DNA of 24,810 bases from JAVJPJ01 sp040217295 (GTDB taxonomy: Bacteria; Pseudomonadota; Alphaproteobacteria; Rhodobacterales; Rhodobacteraceae). The notes under the pieces are model-generated. The model saw only the letters and a program-made list of their open reading frames with translations, had not been told where the DNA came from and ran no database searches. Position 1 is the stretch's first letter; each line of letters opens with the position of its first letter. The stretch is taken from contig CAYWTM010000038.1 of the NCBI GenBank assembly GCA_964460185.1, positions 1-24,810 on the forward strand, given 5' to 3'. The position numbers were made by a program, and so were the translations under genes. Positions 7,535 through 16,002 of the stretch are shown one piece after another.

Positions 7535-10428
7535 TCCGCAGCCGGCAGGATGCGGCGCGACTTGTCGGCCTGGGCGTTGTACTCTTTCTGCCAGTCGCTC
7601 GGCCCGTTCGACAGGCCAACCTGCACTGCCGTCACCTTGTATTCCGGGCAGTTCGTGGCCCAGTCGGAATAGTCGGTGGTAATGACATTGGCCTGGGTGT
7701 CGGGGTGGTGGAACGTGGTATAGACCACGCCAGGACTGACCCGATCCGTCAGATGCGCCCGCAAAGAGGTTTCGCCCGACCGCGAGGCCAGCTTGATCCA
7801 GTCACCTTCCTTCACACCACGAACCTCGGCGTCATGGGGGTGGATCTCCAGCACATCCTCGGCATGCCAGACGGTGTTTTCCGTGCGCCGCGTCTGCGCG
7901 CCGACATTGTACTGGCTCAGGATACGGCCCGTGGTCAGCAACAGCGGGAACCGCGGCCCCGTGCGTTCGTCGGTGGCCACGTATTCGGTGACGATGAACC
8001 GGCCCTTGCCACGCACGAAACCATCCACATGCATGATCGGCGATCCGTCGGGGGCTGCATCATTGCATGGCCACTGGATCGACCCCCGCTCTTCCAGCAT
8101 GGCATAGTCGACATTGGCAAAACCGGGCGTCGTGGCCGCGATCTCATCCATGATCTGGGACGGATGCGTATAGCTCCAGCCAGCACCCATGGCGTTGGCC
8201 AGCGCCTGCGTCACTTCCCAATCCTCCAGCCCGTTCCTGGGCTGCATCACCTTGCGCACGCGGTTGATCCGGCGCTCGGCATTGGTGAAGGTCCCGTCCT
8301 TTTCCAGAAAGGTCGATCCCGGCAGGAAGACATGGGCATAATTCGCCGTCTCGTTCAGGAACAGGTCATGCACGATCACGCATTCCATCGCGGCCAGGCC
8401 GGCGGCCACATGATGCGTGTCGGGGTCCGATTGCAGAATGTCCTCACCCTGACAGTACAGGCCCTTGAAGCTGCCGGAAACCGCCGCATCCAGCATGTTG
8501 GGGATGCGCAGGCCGGGCTCCGGGTCGATCTCCACCCCCCAGGCATTCTCGAAAATCGCGCGCACATCGGTGTTTTTCACATGGCGGTAGCCCGGCAACT
8601 CGTGGGGGAACGACCCCATGTCGCACGCGCCTTGCACGTTGTTCTGACCACGCAGCGGGTTCACGCCCACGCCCTCGCGCCCGATATTGCCCGTCAGCAT
8701 CGCAAGGTTGGCGATGCCCATCACCGTGGTGGAGCCCTGGCTGTGCTCGGTCACGCCAAGCCCGTAGTAGATCGCGCCATTGCCACCGGTGGCATAAAGC
8801 CGGGCCGCGGCGCGCAGATCCTCGGCCGGAACCCCGGTCAGCATCTCTGTCATCTCGGGCGAATGCCGGACATCGGACACGAACTCGGCATAGTCCTGGA
8901 ACTCGTCCCAATCACAGCGCGCGCGGATGAACGCCTCGTCGTACAGGCCCTCGTCCACGATCACATGGGCCATCGCGGTCACCACGGCGACGTTGGTGCC
9001 CGGGCGCAGGGGCAAGTGATGGCTGGCCTCGACATGGGCAGAGCGCACGATGTCGGTGCGGCGCGGGTCGATCACGATAAGCTTGGCGCCCTGGCGCAGA
9101 CGCTTTTTCAGGCGGCTGGCGAAAACCGGGTGACCATCCGTGGGGTTGGCCCCGATGATAAGGGCCACGTCCGTGTGCATCACGCTGTCGAAATTCTGCG
9201 TCCCCGCCGACGTGCCGAATGTCTGCCCCAGACCATAGCCGGTCGGCGAATGGCAGACCCGCGCGCAGGTATCGGTGTTGTTGTTCATGAACACGCCACG
9301 GGCCAGCTTTTGAACCAGGTAGGTTTCCTCGTTGGTGCAGCGGCTGGACGTGATCACGCCAATCGATTTGCGCCCGTATTTTTCCTGAAGGGCCGTCATC
9401 TTTTGCGCCGCAAAACCAAGCGCTTCGTCCCAGGACACCTCGCGCCAGGGCTGGTCGATGCGGTCCCGGATCATCGGGTTCAGGATGCGGTCCTGGTGGT
9501 TGGCATAGCCCCATGCAAACCTGCCCTTGACGCAGGAATGGCCTCGATTGGCCTGCCCGTGCTTGTAGGGTACCATGCGCACCAGTTCATCGCCGTTCAG
9601 CTCGGCCTTGAACGAGCACCCGACCCCGCAATAGGCGCAGGTGGTGATGACGGAGCGTTCCGGCGTGCCAAGCTCGATCACGGATTTTTCCTGAAGCGTC
9701 GCCGTCGGGCAGGCCTGAACGCAGGCTCCGCAAGACACGCAATCCGACGACAGGAAATCATCGCCCACCCCGCCCGCCGACACCCGGCTGTCGAAACCGC
9801 GACCCTCGATGGTCAGCGCGAACGTGCCCTGAACCTCTTCGCAGGCCCGCACACAGCGCGAACACACGATGCATTTGGCCGGATCATACGTGAAATACGG
9901 GTTGCTGTCGTCCTTGGGGACGTATTGCGGGTTCACACCACCGGCGCCACGCGCCTCGAAGTGGTTGGCCAAGCCACCGTTGTCCGGCGCCTGGTATCGC
10001 ACATCACGCAGACCCACCGCCCCGGCCATGTCCTGCAATTCGCAATCGCCATTGGCAGCACAGGTCAGGCAGTCCAGCGGATGATCCGAGATATAAAGCT
10101 CCATCACGCCCTTGCGGATCTTCTTCACCTTGCTCGACTGGGTGCGCACGACCATGCCCGGCGCCACGGGCGTCGTGCACGACGCGGGCGTGCCCCGCCG
10201 GCCCTCGATCTCCACCACGCACAACCGACACGACCCGAAGGCCTCGACACTGTCCGTCGCACACAGCTTGGGGATCTGCAGCCCCGCGATCGCGGCCGCC
10301 CGCATCACGCTGGTTCCCTCGGGCACCGTCACCTCGAAGCCATCGATGCTCACCGTGACCGGCGCGCCCGCTTTTGCCGGTGTGCCCATATCGCGGTCAT
10401 CGTCCCAGGGAATGATGAAATCCTTCAT
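7531..10428 (-). CDS. fdsA: Formate dehydrogenase subunit alpha, molybdenum/Fe-S catalytic subunit
   Basis: This 965-residue subunit oxidises formate to CO2 at a bis-MGD molybdenum centre and wires electrons to FdsB. Visible cofactor sites in order are: N-terminal [2Fe-2S] (C56, C67, C70, C84); NuoG-like His-ligated [4Fe-4S] (H116, C120, C123, C129); two ferredoxin-type clusters (C186/189/192/196 and C230/233/236/240); and the cluster next to molybdenum (C264/267/271/299). The active site is CARVCHSPTG with C392 as Mo ligand followed by H393, so this is the Cys and not the selenocysteine form. I chose the ATG at 10428 (MKDFIIPWD) because GGGGAG precedes it by 9 bases; the frame extends to 10569 but that extension crosses a hairpin and reads as non-coding. 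Confidence 0.95.
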   Translation of the reverse strand: MKDFIIPWDDDRDMGTPAKAGAPVTVSIDGFEVTVPEGTSVMRAAAIAGLQIPKLCATDSVEAFGSCRLCVVEIEGRRGTPASCTTPVAPGMVVRTQSSKVKKIRKGVMELYISDHPLDCLTCAANGDCELQDMAGAVGLRDVRYQAPDNGGLANHFEARGAGGVNPQYVPKDDSNPYFTYDPAKCIVCSRCVRACEEVQGTFALTIEGRGFDSRVSAGGVGDDFLSSDCVSCGACVQACPTATLQEKSVIELGTPERSVITTCAYCGVGCSFKAELNGDELVRMVPYKHGQANRGHSCVKGRFAWGYANHQDRILNPMIRDRIDQPWREVSWDEALGFAAQKMTALQEKYGRKSIGVITSSRCTNEETYLVQKLARGVFMNNNTDTCARVCHSPTGYGLGQTFGTSAGTQNFDSVMHTDVALIIGANPTDGHPVFASRLKKRLRQGAKLIVIDPRRTDIVRSAHVEASHHLPLRPGTNVAVVTAMAHVIVDEGLYDEAFIRARCDWDEFQDYAEFVSDVRHSPEMTEMLTGVPAEDLRAAARLYATGGNGAIYYGLGVTEHSQGSTTVMGIANLAMLTGNIGREGVGVNPLRGQNNVQGACDMGSFPHELPGYRHVKNTDVRAIFENAWGVEIDPEPGLRIPNMLDAAVSGSFKGLYCQGEDILQSDPDTHHVAAGLAAMECVIVHDLFLNETANYAHVFLPGSTFLEKDGTFTNAERRINRVRKVMQPRNGLEDWEVTQALANAMGAGWSYTHPSQIMDEIAATTPGFANVDYAMLEERGSIQWPCNDAAPDGSPIMHVDGFVRGKGRFIVTEYVATDERTGPRFPLLLTTGRILSQYNVGAQTRRTENTVWHAEDVLEIHPHDAEVRGVKEGDWIKLASRSGETSLRAHLTDRVSPGVVYTTFHHPDTQANVITTDYSDWATNCPEYKVTAVQVGLSNGPSDWQKEYNAQADKSRRILPAAE

Positions 10429-10540
10429 GCCAAACCGCTCCCCTGCTTCATCTTGGCCATTACAACTCCGGGGGTCCGGGGGCAGCGCCCCCGGCCGGTC
10501 GATGCGCGAAGCGCAGCGAAATACCTCGGTGCCAGACACA
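10429..10540 (-). other. Intercistronic gap with GC hairpin inside fds operon
   Basis: This 112-base gap is the only sizeable break in an operon whose other junctions overlap. It contains a perfect 8-bp stem, CCGGGGGC (10476-10483) paired with GCCCCCGG (10487-10494), around a 3-base loop. A small TGCGC/GCGCA stem lies near 10503-10514. There is no T tract after the stem in the direction of transcription, so it looks like an mRNA-processing or stability element, or a REP-like insertion, rather than a full terminator. The fdsA ribosome-binding site lies at its left end. Confidence 0.6.
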
Positions 10541-12037
10541 TCATTCCGCTGCCTCCCGCGCAGGCGCAAAGTCTTCCGGGAACTGCTCCAGCGCAGACAT
10601 CACCGGGAACGGCGTGAACCCGCCCAGGGCACATAGCGAGCCGTCCTTCATGGTTTCGCAAAGATCCACCAGCAACGGCACGGCCCCCGCGTCGCCCTCG
10701 CGGATCCGGTCGATCGTCTCGACCCCGCGCACCGCGCCGATCCGGCACGGGGTACACTTCCCGCAAGACTCGATCGCGCAGAATTCCATGGCAAACCGCG
10801 CCATGCCCAACATGTCAGCGCTGTCGTCGAACACCACGACCCCGGCATGGCCGATCAGGCCGCCCTGTCCGTCGAAGTCCTCGTAGGCGAAAGGCGTGCC
10901 GAATTTGGCAGGCGCGAAATAGGCGCCGAGCGGCCCGCCCACCTGCACCGCCTTGACCGGCCGGCCCGAGGCCGTTCCGCCCGCGATATCGCCGACCAAT
11001 TCTCCCAGCGGCATGCCAAAGGCGGTCTCGAAAAGCCCGCCATGCTTGACATTGCCTGCGATCTGAACGGGCATCGTGCCCTTCGACCGCCCCAGCCCGA
11101 ACCCCGCGTAATGGGCCGCGCCCTTCTCGAAAATCACCGGCACGGTGGCCAGCGAGATCACGTTGTTGACCACCGTCGGCCGACCCAGAAACCCCTCGAG
11201 CGCGGGCAAGGGCGGCTTGGCCCGAACCACCCCGCGCTTACCCTCAAGCGAATTCAGAAGCGAGGTTTCCTCGCCGCAGACATAGGCGCCCGCACCCACC
11301 CGCACCTCGATGTCGAATTCATGCGATGCACCAAGAACGCGCCCCAGAACACTGTTTTCACGTGCAATTTCAATCGCGGCATTCATCACTTCGATCGCAT
11401 CGGGGTATTCCGAGCGCAAATAGATGTAGCCCTTGCTCGCGCCCACACCGATGCCGGCGATCGCCATGCCCTCGATCAGGGAAAACGGATCGCCCTCCAT
11501 GATCATCCGGTCGGCGAATGTGCCGCTGTCGCCTTCATCGGCATTGCAGACGATGTATTTCCGCGGCCCCGGGGCCCGGCGCACGGTGTCCCACTTGATG
11601 CCGGTCGGAAACCCTGCCCCGCCGCGCCCGCGCAGGCCGCTTTCCTTGAGCTCTTCGACGATGGCCTCATCGCCCATCTCGATGGCGCGGCGCAGGCCGG
11701 TGAGGCCGCCATTGGCCTCGTAATCGCTCAGGCTCAGCGGGTCGATCAGGCCGCAGCGCTGAAAGGTCAGACGCGTCTGCCTGGCAAAGAAAGGGATATC
11801 TTCGACCGCCCCCAGGCTCTTGACCGAGCCGTCGAGAATCCCCGGCACGTCCGCCACACCCACCGACCCATAGGCCCTACGCACGCCGTTTTCCTCGATC
11901 TCCACAAGGGGTTCCAGCCAGATCATTCCGCGCGACCCGTTCCGGATCACGGCATGACCGGCGGCCTCGAACGCGGCGGCCACGGCATCCGAGCCAAGCG
12001 CCTTGGCGGCGGCGTCGCGGGGCACATATACCTTCAT
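10541..12037 (-). CDS. fdsB: Formate dehydrogenase subunit beta, NAD/FMN-binding
   Basis: This 498-residue diaphorase subunit is homologous to NuoF; it takes electrons from FdsA and reduces NAD+. The N-terminal 90 or so residues are a thioredoxin-like extension typical of FdsB. The glycine-rich FMN/NADH block GLRGRGGAGFPTGIKWD (134-150) follows, then NADEGDSGTFADR (165-177), GAYVCGEETSLLNSLEGKRG (250-269) and the N3-type [4Fe-4S] cluster ESCGKCTPCRIGAVRG with C425, C428, C431 and C469. Its ATG overlaps the stop of fdsG as ATGA at 12034-12037, so the two are translationally coupled. Confidence 0.95.
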   Translation of the reverse strand: MKVYVPRDAAAKALGSDAVAAAFEAAGHAVIRNGSRGMIWLEPLVEIEENGVRRAYGSVGVADVPGILDGSVKSLGAVEDIPFFARQTRLTFQRCGLIDPLSLSDYEANGGLTGLRRAIEMGDEAIVEELKESGLRGRGGAGFPTGIKWDTVRRAPGPRKYIVCNADEGDSGTFADRMIMEGDPFSLIEGMAIAGIGVGASKGYIYLRSEYPDAIEVMNAAIEIARENSVLGRVLGASHEFDIEVRVGAGAYVCGEETSLLNSLEGKRGVVRAKPPLPALEGFLGRPTVVNNVISLATVPVIFEKGAAHYAGFGLGRSKGTMPVQIAGNVKHGGLFETAFGMPLGELVGDIAGGTASGRPVKAVQVGGPLGAYFAPAKFGTPFAYEDFDGQGGLIGHAGVVVFDDSADMLGMARFAMEFCAIESCGKCTPCRIGAVRGVETIDRIREGDAGAVPLLVDLCETMKDGSLCALGGFTPFPVMSALEQFPEDFAPAREAAE

Positions 12038-12510
12038 TGCGCCACCTCAGCGATCAACGTCTCGGGCGTCACGCGGCCCATCACGCGCCCGTCGACCATG
12101 GCCGCCGGCGCACATGCGCACAGGCCAAGGCAATAGACCGGCTCCACCGTCACGCGGCCATCCGGCGTGGTGCCGTGCCAATCCAGCCCAAGCAGCGCCA
12201 GCGTCTTCTCCGACAGGGCAGTCGCACCCACCGACTGGCACGCCTCGGCCCGGCAGATCTTGAGCACGTGGCGGCCCGCGGGCGCATCGCGGAAATCATG
12301 ATAGAATGAGATCACCCCATGCAGTTCCGCCTTGGTGATGTTGAGCGCCTCGGCAATCGCGCCATGGGCGCCCGCAGGCACGTAGCCATGGGCCGCCTGT
12401 ATCGCGTGCAGCATCGGCAACAGCGGACCCTCGAGGTGAAGATGCGCGTCGATGATGCCGCGCAGATCGCTCAGATCCGGGTCGGGCGGCGGGGCGGCTT
12501 TGGGGGTCAT
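12034..12510 (-). CDS. fdsG: Formate dehydrogenase subunit gamma, [2Fe-2S] NuoE-like
   Basis: This 158-residue subunit has the NuoE fold: a helical N-terminal part (LPMLHAIQAAHGYVP, AIAEALNITKAELHGVISFYHDF) and a thioredoxin-like half carrying one [2Fe-2S] cluster. The ligands are C86 and C91 (ICRAEACQSVGA) and C127 and C131 (YCLGLCACAPA). It forms the diaphorase module together with FdsB. It is the first gene of the operon, with GGAG 6 bases before the ATG. About 136 bp upstream lies the end of a LysR regulator gene, with a candidate operator in between. Confidence 0.94.
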   Translation of the reverse strand: MTPKAAPPPDPDLSDLRGIIDAHLHLEGPLLPMLHAIQAAHGYVPAGAHGAIAEALNITKAELHGVISFYHDFRDAPAGRHVLKICRAEACQSVGATALSEKTLALLGLDWHGTTPDGRVTVEPVYCLGLCACAPAAMVDGRVMGRVTPETLIAEVAQ

Positions 12511-12646
12511 GGCATGCTCCGGACAAGTGTCAGAAGCATCCCCTATTTCATTCAGGTTTCAATATCGAAGTTCCGTTGAACGATTGATAAACCCTATGAC
12601 ACGCAGGCGACGCCTGCGCATCGAAATACGACAAATACAAGCCAAA
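12511..12646 (-). promoter_or_regulatory. fds operon promoter region
   Basis: This 136-bp region between the LysR gene and fdsG should hold the fds promoter. It contains the bipartite motif at 12558-12591 (listed separately). It also contains a 17-bp near-perfect palindrome at 12602-12618 (CGCAGGCG-A-CGCCTGCG), which lies just after the LysR stop and could be either a weak terminator of that gene or a protein-binding site. I could not place -35/-10 boxes with confidence. Confidence 0.55.
12558..12591. promoter_or_regulatory. Candidate LysR operator upstream of fdsG (site A)
   Basis: On the plus strand the site begins TTCAATATCGAA (12558-12569) and ends ATTGATAAA (12583-12591), with 13 bases between. 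The same layout with the same spacing occurs before the LysR gene at 13538-13571; 20 of 34 positions match, and the flanking elements ATCGAA and AT-GATAAA match almost fully. It lies 48-81 bp upstream of the fdsG start, a usual distance for a LysR-type activator site. Confidence 0.6.
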
Positions 12647-13528
12647 TCAGCCCGCTATCCGGGCCGCTTCCGCCAAGAGCGCGTCCAATACCGGAGTGTG
12701 CGGCTCACGGTAGGGCGCGACAAGGCCGACACTGTGTTCCACATGGTCGCCGGTGATCGGCACGATCATGAGTTGATCCCCCGCCGCCAGGAACCCGGCC
12801 ATGTCCGATGGCAGAACCGTCACCCAGTCCCCCTCGCCCACCAGCGCAGCCAGAACCACGGTGGAATTGGATTCGACCAGCGCCTCGGGCGTGACATCGG
12901 CTTCCATGAAGCACTGGTTGATGATGCGCCGGTTCTGCATGTCAGGCGTCAGCAAGCACAGCTTTTGCGCCGCCAGATCGGCCCATGTAACCTCTGCCTG
13001 TCGGGCCAGCGGGTGATGTGCATGACACACCAGCGTATAGCGTTCCGTGTACAGGGGGGCCGTGGTCACGCGCCCAAGCGGTTCGTTGTCCAGATAGGAC
13101 AGGCCGGCATCGACCTCCAGATTTTCCAGCATTTTCAGGATCTCGGAGGAATTTCGGGACAGGATCGTGAACCGCACGTTCGGATGCCGCTCGGAAAACC
13201 GGGCCGACAACCGCGCGGCCCAGGTCAGCGCCGTGGGGATGACCGCCAGGCGCAGGTGGCCCGAAAGGCCGTGCCGGCTGACGCGCATTTCTTCGCGGAA
13301 GGTGCGCGCATCCCCGACCAGCTGACGCGCCCAGACCAGCGCGCGCTGCCCTTCGGGGGTCAGCCCGCCATAGCGCGAGCCTCGAAAGATCAGCTGGACG
13401 CCCAACATCTCTTCCAGGTTCTTGATGCCGGTCGACAGCGTTGGCTGCGTGACGCCAAGGGAGTCCGCTGCACGGCCAAAATGGCCTTCCTTGGCCACCG
13501 CGATGAACATCTCAAGCTTGTTGATCAT
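12647..13528 (-). CDS. LysR-family transcriptional regulator, likely controls fds operon
   Basis: This 293-residue regulator has a winged helix-turn-helix at residues 1-60 (MFIAVAKEGHFGRAADSLGVTQPTLSTGIKNLEE across the recognition helix) and a periplasmic-binding-like effector domain from about 90 (LRLAVIPTALTW) to the end. It is transcribed in the same direction as fdsG, which starts 136 bp downstream. LysR genes in this position are known to control fds operons, so formate or a related C1 signal is a reasonable guess for the effector. No good ribosome-binding site precedes the ATG. A copy of the bipartite motif found at fdsG sits 10-43 bp upstream of it, suggesting autoregulation. Confidence 0.85.
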   Translation of the reverse strand: MINKLEMFIAVAKEGHFGRAADSLGVTQPTLSTGIKNLEEMLGVQLIFRGSRYGGLTPEGQRALVWARQLVGDARTFREEMRVSRHGLSGHLRLAVIPTALTWAARLSARFSERHPNVRFTILSRNSSEILKMLENLEVDAGLSYLDNEPLGRVTTAPLYTERYTLVCHAHHPLARQAEVTWADLAAQKLCLLTPDMQNRRIINQCFMEADVTPEALVESNSTVVLAALVGEGDWVTVLPSDMAGFLAAGDQLMIVPITGDHVEHSVGLVAPYREPHTPVLDALLAEAARIAG

Positions 13529-13537
13529 GCGCCGATT

Positions 13538-13571
13538 TTCGCAATCGAAAGCGGATCAATCAATCGATAAA
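13538..13571. promoter_or_regulatory. Candidate LysR operator before the LysR gene (site B)
   Basis: On the plus strand it begins TTCGCAATCGAA (13538-13549) and ends ATCGATAAA (13563-13571), separated by 13 bases exactly as in site A. It fills nearly all of the 48-bp gap between the mttB-like stop and the LysR start, so a bound regulator would block or set its own expression. The surrounding ATCAATCAATCGAT run is A/T-rich compared with neighbours. Confidence 0.6.
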
Positions 13572-13576
13572 TTCAA

Positions 13577-15118
13577 TCAATCCTTGAAATATATGTTGAA
13601 CTGGGCCCGAACACGCGCGTCCACGTCTGGCGGGATCGTTGTCCGGGCGCTGGCCAGGATCGCTTCCTTGCGGGCGCGGGCCTGTTCCAGAAGCCGGGGG
13701 CGCTGTGCTTCTTCCCATTCCTTGGGGCTCATCCGGTTGGCCACCTTGGGATAGCAATATTCCGTCTGCATGAGCGCGAGCGTCTGATCGGTGCCCAGGT
13801 AATGGCCGGGGCCGTAGCAGACCTCGCGCATGGCATCGAGCGAGACACTGTCTTCCGTCACGTCGATCCCCCGCACGCAGCGCAGGGCCTGGCCGATCAT
13901 GTCATCGCCCAGCACCATGGATTCCAGGCAAAATCCCAAGAGCGACGCATGCATGCCCACGGCCTCATACACCATGTTGAGCCCTGACAGCCCGGCCAGA
14001 ACATTGGTGATCCCCTGTTCCCAGCCGGCCTGCATGTCGGGCAGCTTGCTGTCCGATATGCCCGCCGCCGCCCCGCCGGGCAGGCCGTAAAAGCGGTGCA
14101 TCTGTGCGCAGCCTGCGGTCAGCAGGGCCTGTTCGGCCGAACCGCCCGACATCGCCCCCGTGCGCAGGTCCGACACGAACGGCCAGGTTCCAAAGATCGC
14201 GGGATGTCCCGGTGCGATGGAATTGACATAGACCACGCCCGCCAGGCATTCCGCCACGGCCTGCACGATGGCCAGCGCGATGGGCGCGGGTGCCGTGGCC
14301 CCCGCCTGCCCCGCCGACAACAACAGCACCGGCATGCCCGCCCGGATGCAATGTTCCATCGCGATGCAGCTTTCCTCGGCGAATTTCATCGGCGGCACGA
14401 CGAAGCAGTTGGAATTCGACACGAAGGGCCGCGCGCGCCAGGTAGCCTCATCGCCCGCCACCATGTGCAGCATGTCGATCCCCGACGAAACGAAGGACGG
14501 GTCGGAAAAGGACGTGCCGACATGTTTGGTCGTGCCGCTGATGCAGGCATACAGCGTGTTCATATCCATATCGCGGTTGTCGGTGATGTCGCGCGCCACC
14601 ATGCAACGTTGAAAGAAATGGATATTGTCGAGCGCCTGGGCCAGCTTTGCCGCGTTGTAGAGATCGCCCGCAGTGCTGTCGCGATAGGTTTCGGTGAACG
14701 GGTCGACCATATGCACCGCGGCCCCGGCCGTGCCGTAATGCACGCGGTTGGTTTCCAGGTGCAAATCGTAGTGCGGATCGCGGCCATGCAGGGTCAGGTT
14801 GCGCGCCGCCTTTCCCAACATGTCCTCGACCAGCGCGCGGGGAAACCGCAAGCGGCCATCATCGCCCTGGATCGCACCTGCAGCTGTCATCACCTCGACG
14901 CCCGACGCAGGGGCCTGGCTAAGCCCGATCTCTTCCAGCGCGTCCAGCGCGGCATGGTGGATGCGGATGACCTCGGCCTCGGTGAGGGGCGAATACTTGC
15001 CGCCAATCAGGCCCGGGCGCACGGGGCGCATATCATCGGGCAAAGGCGCTGCGCGCGCAGCGACGCGTGCGGCGCGGCCCCCACCACGGCGGCTGGTGCG
15101 GATCAGGGTTTCGGTCAT
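13577..15118 (-). CDS. MttB-family (trimethylamine/betaine) methyltransferase, non-pyrrolysine
   Basis: This 513-residue protein belongs to the MttB superfamily, whose characterised members move a methyl group from quaternary or tertiary amines to a corrinoid protein. Family blocks are HYGTAGAAVHMVDP (128-140), GTTKHVGTSFSDP (195-207), LSAGQAGATAPAP (268-279), GGSAEQALLTAGCAQMHRFYGLPGG (broken by turns, about 325-349), SDSKLPDMQAGWEQGI (355-370) and YEAVGMHASLLGFCLESMVLGDDMI. In methanogen MttB a pyrrolysine lies just before the last-but-one block; here the frame is open with sense codons (AAGI). The ATG at 15118 overlaps the stop of the upstream gene as ATGA, which fixes the start. The N terminus is a basic, Arg-rich tail. 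No corrinoid-protein gene is in the window. The substrate (betaine, carnitine, proline betaine or other) cannot be read. Confidence 0.85.
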   Translation of the reverse strand: MTETLIRTSRRGGGRAARVAARAAPLPDDMRPVRPGLIGGKYSPLTEAEVIRIHHAALDALEEIGLSQAPASGVEVMTAAGAIQGDDGRLRFPRALVEDMLGKAARNLTLHGRDPHYDLHLETNRVHYGTAGAAVHMVDPFTETYRDSTAGDLYNAAKLAQALDNIHFFQRCMVARDITDNRDMDMNTLYACISGTTKHVGTSFSDPSFVSSGIDMLHMVAGDEATWRARPFVSNSNCFVVPPMKFAEESCIAMEHCIRAGMPVLLLSAGQAGATAPAPIALAIVQAVAECLAGVVYVNSIAPGHPAIFGTWPFVSDLRTGAMSGGSAEQALLTAGCAQMHRFYGLPGGAAAGISDSKLPDMQAGWEQGITNVLAGLSGLNMVYEAVGMHASLLGFCLESMVLGDDMIGQALRCVRGIDVTEDSVSLDAMREVCYGPGHYLGTDQTLALMQTEYCYPKVANRMSPKEWEEAQRPRLLEQARARKEAILASARTTIPPDVDARVRAQFNIYFKD

Positions 15119-16002
15119 GTCAGCGCGTCCTCTGGGGCCAATTGGCGTGAGATCTCGGCGATATGGGCGGGGCCGACCTCGCAGCATCCACCGATGATGG
15201 TGGCACCGCGCGCGACCCAGTCCATGGCATGTCTTGCATAGGCCTCGGGCCCCAGATCGCGCCGCGCGCTCAGCGCGTCGACGGTAGGATCGTCCTTGAG
15301 AAAATCCTTGGTGATCTGGGTGAAGCCGTTGGCATAGGCGCCAAAGGGCAGGCCTGCACGCGCCATGGTATCAAGCGCTGCGGGCATTGCCTCGGGCGCG
15401 GAGCAATTGGCCAGAAGCGCCGCCGCGCGGCCCTCGGCAATCGACAGCACATCGGCCAGCGCCTCGCCCGAACGCAGACGGGTGCCATCCTCATCATCGA
15501 CCGTAAGGGCCAGCCAGACCGGTTTGCCCTGGTCGCAAGCCCCATCAAGGATCGCGCGCGCATGGGCCAGGGACGCCACGGTTTCACAAATGATCAGATC
15601 GACCCGCGGCGCGAGAATGGCGGCAATCTCTGCATAAAGCGGGGTGGCGTCCGCCAGCGCAGGATGAACATCGGGCCGGTACGAGGCGCCAAGTGGCCCG
15701 ATGCTGCCCGCGATCCGGCCCCGCCCATGGGCGGCGCGCGCGGTCTCGGCCTGGGTCAGGGCAATATCGTGGAGCGTTTCGAACTGCCCTTCGACCCCGG
15801 CTTTCACAAGCCGGTCGCGGTGGATGGCGTAGGTATTGGTCGTGGCGATATCCGCCCCGGCGGCAAAGTAATCCGCGTGCACATCGCGGACCAGTTCGGG
15901 TTGGTCCATCATGATCTGTGTCGACCAAAGCGGCGTGGGCGACGCGGACGACCGGTGGACCAGTTCCTGGCCCATGCCACCGTCAAGCAGGGTTATCTTC
16001 AA
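15115..16002 (-). CDS. Homocysteine S-methyltransferase (BHMT-type) family protein
   Basis: This 295-residue TIM-barrel protein starts with the family signature LLDGGMGQEL and has the zinc-binding cysteines in place: C200 in LLANCSAPEA and C273-C274 in IIGGCCEVGP. Family members transfer methyl groups to homocysteine from betaine, S-methylmethionine or methyl-THF. I propose a TTG start at 16002. Its TTGA overlaps the stop of the flavoprotein gene, GAAAGG lies 8 bases upstream, and the next residues are the family N terminus. The alternative ATG at 16032 would add ten basic residues not expected in the family. It sits between the flavoprotein and MttB-like genes and overlaps both, so all three are probably made together. 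Betaine-homocysteine methyltransferase activity would fit, but is not proven. Confidence 0.85.
   Translation of the reverse strand: MKITLLDGGMGQELVHRSSASPTPLWSTQIMMDQPELVRDVHADYFAAGADIATTNTYAIHRDRLVKAGVEGQFETLHDIALTQAETARAAHGRGRIAGSIGPLGASYRPDVHPALADATPLYAEIAAILAPRVDLIICETVASLAHARAILDGACDQGKPVWLALTVDDEDGTRLRSGEALADVLSIAEGRAAALLANCSAPEAMPAALDTMARAGLPFGAYANGFTQITKDFLKDDPTVDALSARRDLGPEAYARHAMDWVARGATIIGGCCEVGPAHIAEISRQLAPEDALT

Noticed and set aside
7090..10617. Plus-strand ORF of 1175 codons opposite fdsA and fdhD
   Set aside because: It is antisense to fdsA, whose cluster motifs are unmistakable; the plus-frame translation has no recognisable domain or start signal.
13577..15118. Possible amber (pyrrolysine) read-through in the MttB-like gene
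   Set aside because: The frame is continuous with sense codons throughout and ends in TGA, so no amber decoding is needed.
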